Source of the DNA: CAUZIZ01 sp965218775
GTDB lineage: Bacteria > Acidobacteriota > UBA6911 > RPQK01 > JAJDTT01
Direction: 5' to 3'
NCBI GenBank assembly: GCA_965218775.1
Contig: CBDCLS010000006.1
Span: 806,001-870,000 of the forward strand
DNA length: 64,000 nt
Positions within the stretch are counted from its first letter, which is position 1. Each line of letters opens with the position of its first letter. The notes beneath the pieces were generated by a model. It was given only the letters and a program-made list of their open reading frames with translations. It was not told the DNA's origin and searched no databases. The position numbers and the translations under genes were made by a program. Positions 62,971 through 64,000 of the stretch are shown here, one piece after another.

Positions 62971-64000
62971 CTAGCTGCCGAGGTCGCTTCTCGGATTCTC
63001 GGGATGGAGGCTGGCGAATTCCCGCAGCAGCTCTTCGGAACGCTTGTCGTGAATCTCTGGTAGTACCACCGTGACCTCGACCAATTGATCCCCTCTCTGA
63101 TTTCGCCTGGGTGAAGGGGCCCCCTTTCCACGGAGCCGAAATTTCTGGCCGCTCTGGGTTCCCGGTGGAATCCTGAGTCGAGCTTTTCCGTTGATGGTCG
63201 GTACCTCTATTTGTGTCCCGAGCGCTGCTTCGGTGATTGTCACCGGCACTTGGGCCAGGATGTCCCTGCCTCGGCGTCGAAAAAAGGGATGCGATTCGAC
63301 GTTTACGATCAGGTAGAGATCTCCGCTGGCACCTCCGAACCTCCCCGCACTACCTTTTGCGGGAATGCGGACACGGGAACCCGAATCGACTCCAGCCGGA
63401 ATCCCCACTGTGACGGTTCCTTTGTCCTGAACCGTGCCCTCTCCGCTGCAGTGGGGGCAGTTGCCACTTCGAACACGCCCACTTGAATCGCATGCTTGAC
63501 AACCAACTTTGAAGCGAATGCCCCCGCGAGTCTCGTACGCTTGCCCGCTGCCTCGACAAGTGGAGCAGGGACGCCATTCTTGCTTGTTCCCACCGCTACC
63601 CTGGCAGCTGGAACAGGTGCCTTTGCGGCTGTAGGTGATTCGGGATTTCGTGCCTTCGATGGCGTCAAGGAAGGGAATCTTGAGATGGTGTTCAAGATCT
63701 TGACCTCGCTCGGGACGTCTACGCGTCGCCTGAGAACGGCGCGCCGAAAGGAAATCTGAAAAGAGATCGCTGATACTGCTGTGCCCGGTTTGCCGTCCGT
63801 TGCGGCCGGTGCCGAAACCAGGGAACCCCCCTCCCTGCCTGAAAGCATCCCCGAAGTTCGCGCTTGCGCCATCTCGATAAAAACCATGGTGGTCGTAGAA
63901 TCTCCGCTTCTCGGGGTCGCTCAAGACCTGATAGGCCTCCTGCACCTCCTTGAACCTATCGGCCGCTGATCGGTCGTCTGGGTTTACATCAGGGTGGAGC
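62971..64000 (-). CDS. dnaJ: Chaperone DnaJ, start beyond the window
   Basis: About 343 residues visible, partial at the N-terminus. The J-domain HPD motif lies at the very edge (LHPDVNPDDRSAADRFKEVQ), then EAYQVLSDPEKRRFYDHHG, a Gly/Phe-rich linker, and four zinc-binding repeats CSSCQGSG, CSTCRGSG, CQACDSSG, CPHCSGEG, and two client-binding beta domains ending LPEIHDKRSEELLREFASLH. The third repeat has SSG rather than GxG. A co-chaperone of DnaK. The rest of the J domain lies after the window. Confidence 0.93.
   Translation of the reverse strand, partial: LHPDVNPDDRSAADRFKEVQEAYQVLSDPEKRRFYDHHGFYRDGASANFGDAFRQGGGFPGFGTGRNGRQTGHSSISDLFSDFLSARRSQATRRRPERGQDLEHHLKIPFLDAIEGTKSRITYSRKGTCSSCQGSGGNKQEWRPCSTCRGSGQAYETRGGIRFKVGCQACDSSGRVRSGNCPHCSGEGTVQDKGTVTVGIPAGVDSGSRVRIPAKGSAGRFGGASGDLYLIVNVESHPFFRRRGRDILAQVPVTITEAALGTQIEVPTINGKARLRIPPGTQSGQKFRLRGKGAPSPRRNQRGDQLVEVTVVLPEIHDKRSEELLREFASLHPENPRSDLGS

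Overview
The window reads as a chromosomal segment of a moderately GC-rich, Gram-negative (two-membrane) bacterium. The strongest lineage hint is the combination of a def-fmt-rsmB-PASTA-rpe-bamD gene order, Mla-type lipid transport genes, Lol-like lipoprotein genes, a DUF4331 protein, HEAT-repeat/cytochrome c proteins and many sugar-acid and polysaccharide catabolism genes. This fits Acidobacteriota or a neighbouring phylum. That placement is inference from gene content and has not been tested by phylogeny.

Layout. 1-5040 is a mobile-element nest: a truB gene cut by an IS1380-type element, a 7-TM protein, two miniature inverted-repeat elements, an ISNCY-type element, and a second, complete IS1380 copy inserted into the ISNCY right end. 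5041-18417 is mostly ordinary chromosome: sirtuin, cytochrome c, class III aminotransferase, HEAT protein, phosphohexomutase, UbiD decarboxylase, DUF4331 protein, OPT transporter and a zinc-ribbon protein. 18602-19935 is an IS4-type element with a 9-bp target duplication. 20218-26843 carries xylB-xylA, a TGS-domain GTPase, a LOG-type protein and a TPR protein. 27284-30284 is a DUF3311-like/SSS symporter pair whose symporter is split by an IS256-type element with a 9-bp duplication. 30580-36208 holds small and secreted hypothetical genes (one with an in-frame stop), a methyltransferase-like gene, and an HpcH/HpaI lyase plus MetE-like pair. 37003-43973 is a plus-strand carbohydrate block: SSS symporter, aldo/keto reductase, glycosyltransferase, heparinase II/III, Gfo/Idh/MocA oxidoreductase. 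44022-54266 (minus strand) carries a CAP-domain protein, a degenerate receiver protein, bamD with a truncated tandem copy, rpe, a PASTA protein, rsmB, fmt, def and aroC. 54460-62224 is an envelope lipid/lipoprotein trafficking block: mlaE-mlaF-mlaD and a CDP-alcohol phosphatidyltransferase on the plus strand; a LolA-like protein, a small TM protein, a LolD/MacB-type ATPase, a LolB-like lipoprotein and a VTT/DedA protein on the minus strand. The right edge cuts a dnaJ gene.

The most unusual property is the density and precision of mobile and repetitive DNA. Four full or partial insertion sequences of different families, two miniature inverted-repeat families with 3-bp TAA/TTA duplications (two insertions sit exactly on the TAA stop codon of the upstream gene, a third separates a lolA-like signal peptide from its start codon), a ~117-bp palindromic family in six copies, a ~75-bp family in four copies, and several short tandem or palindromic repeats are all visible. 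No tRNA, rRNA or CRISPR array was seen.
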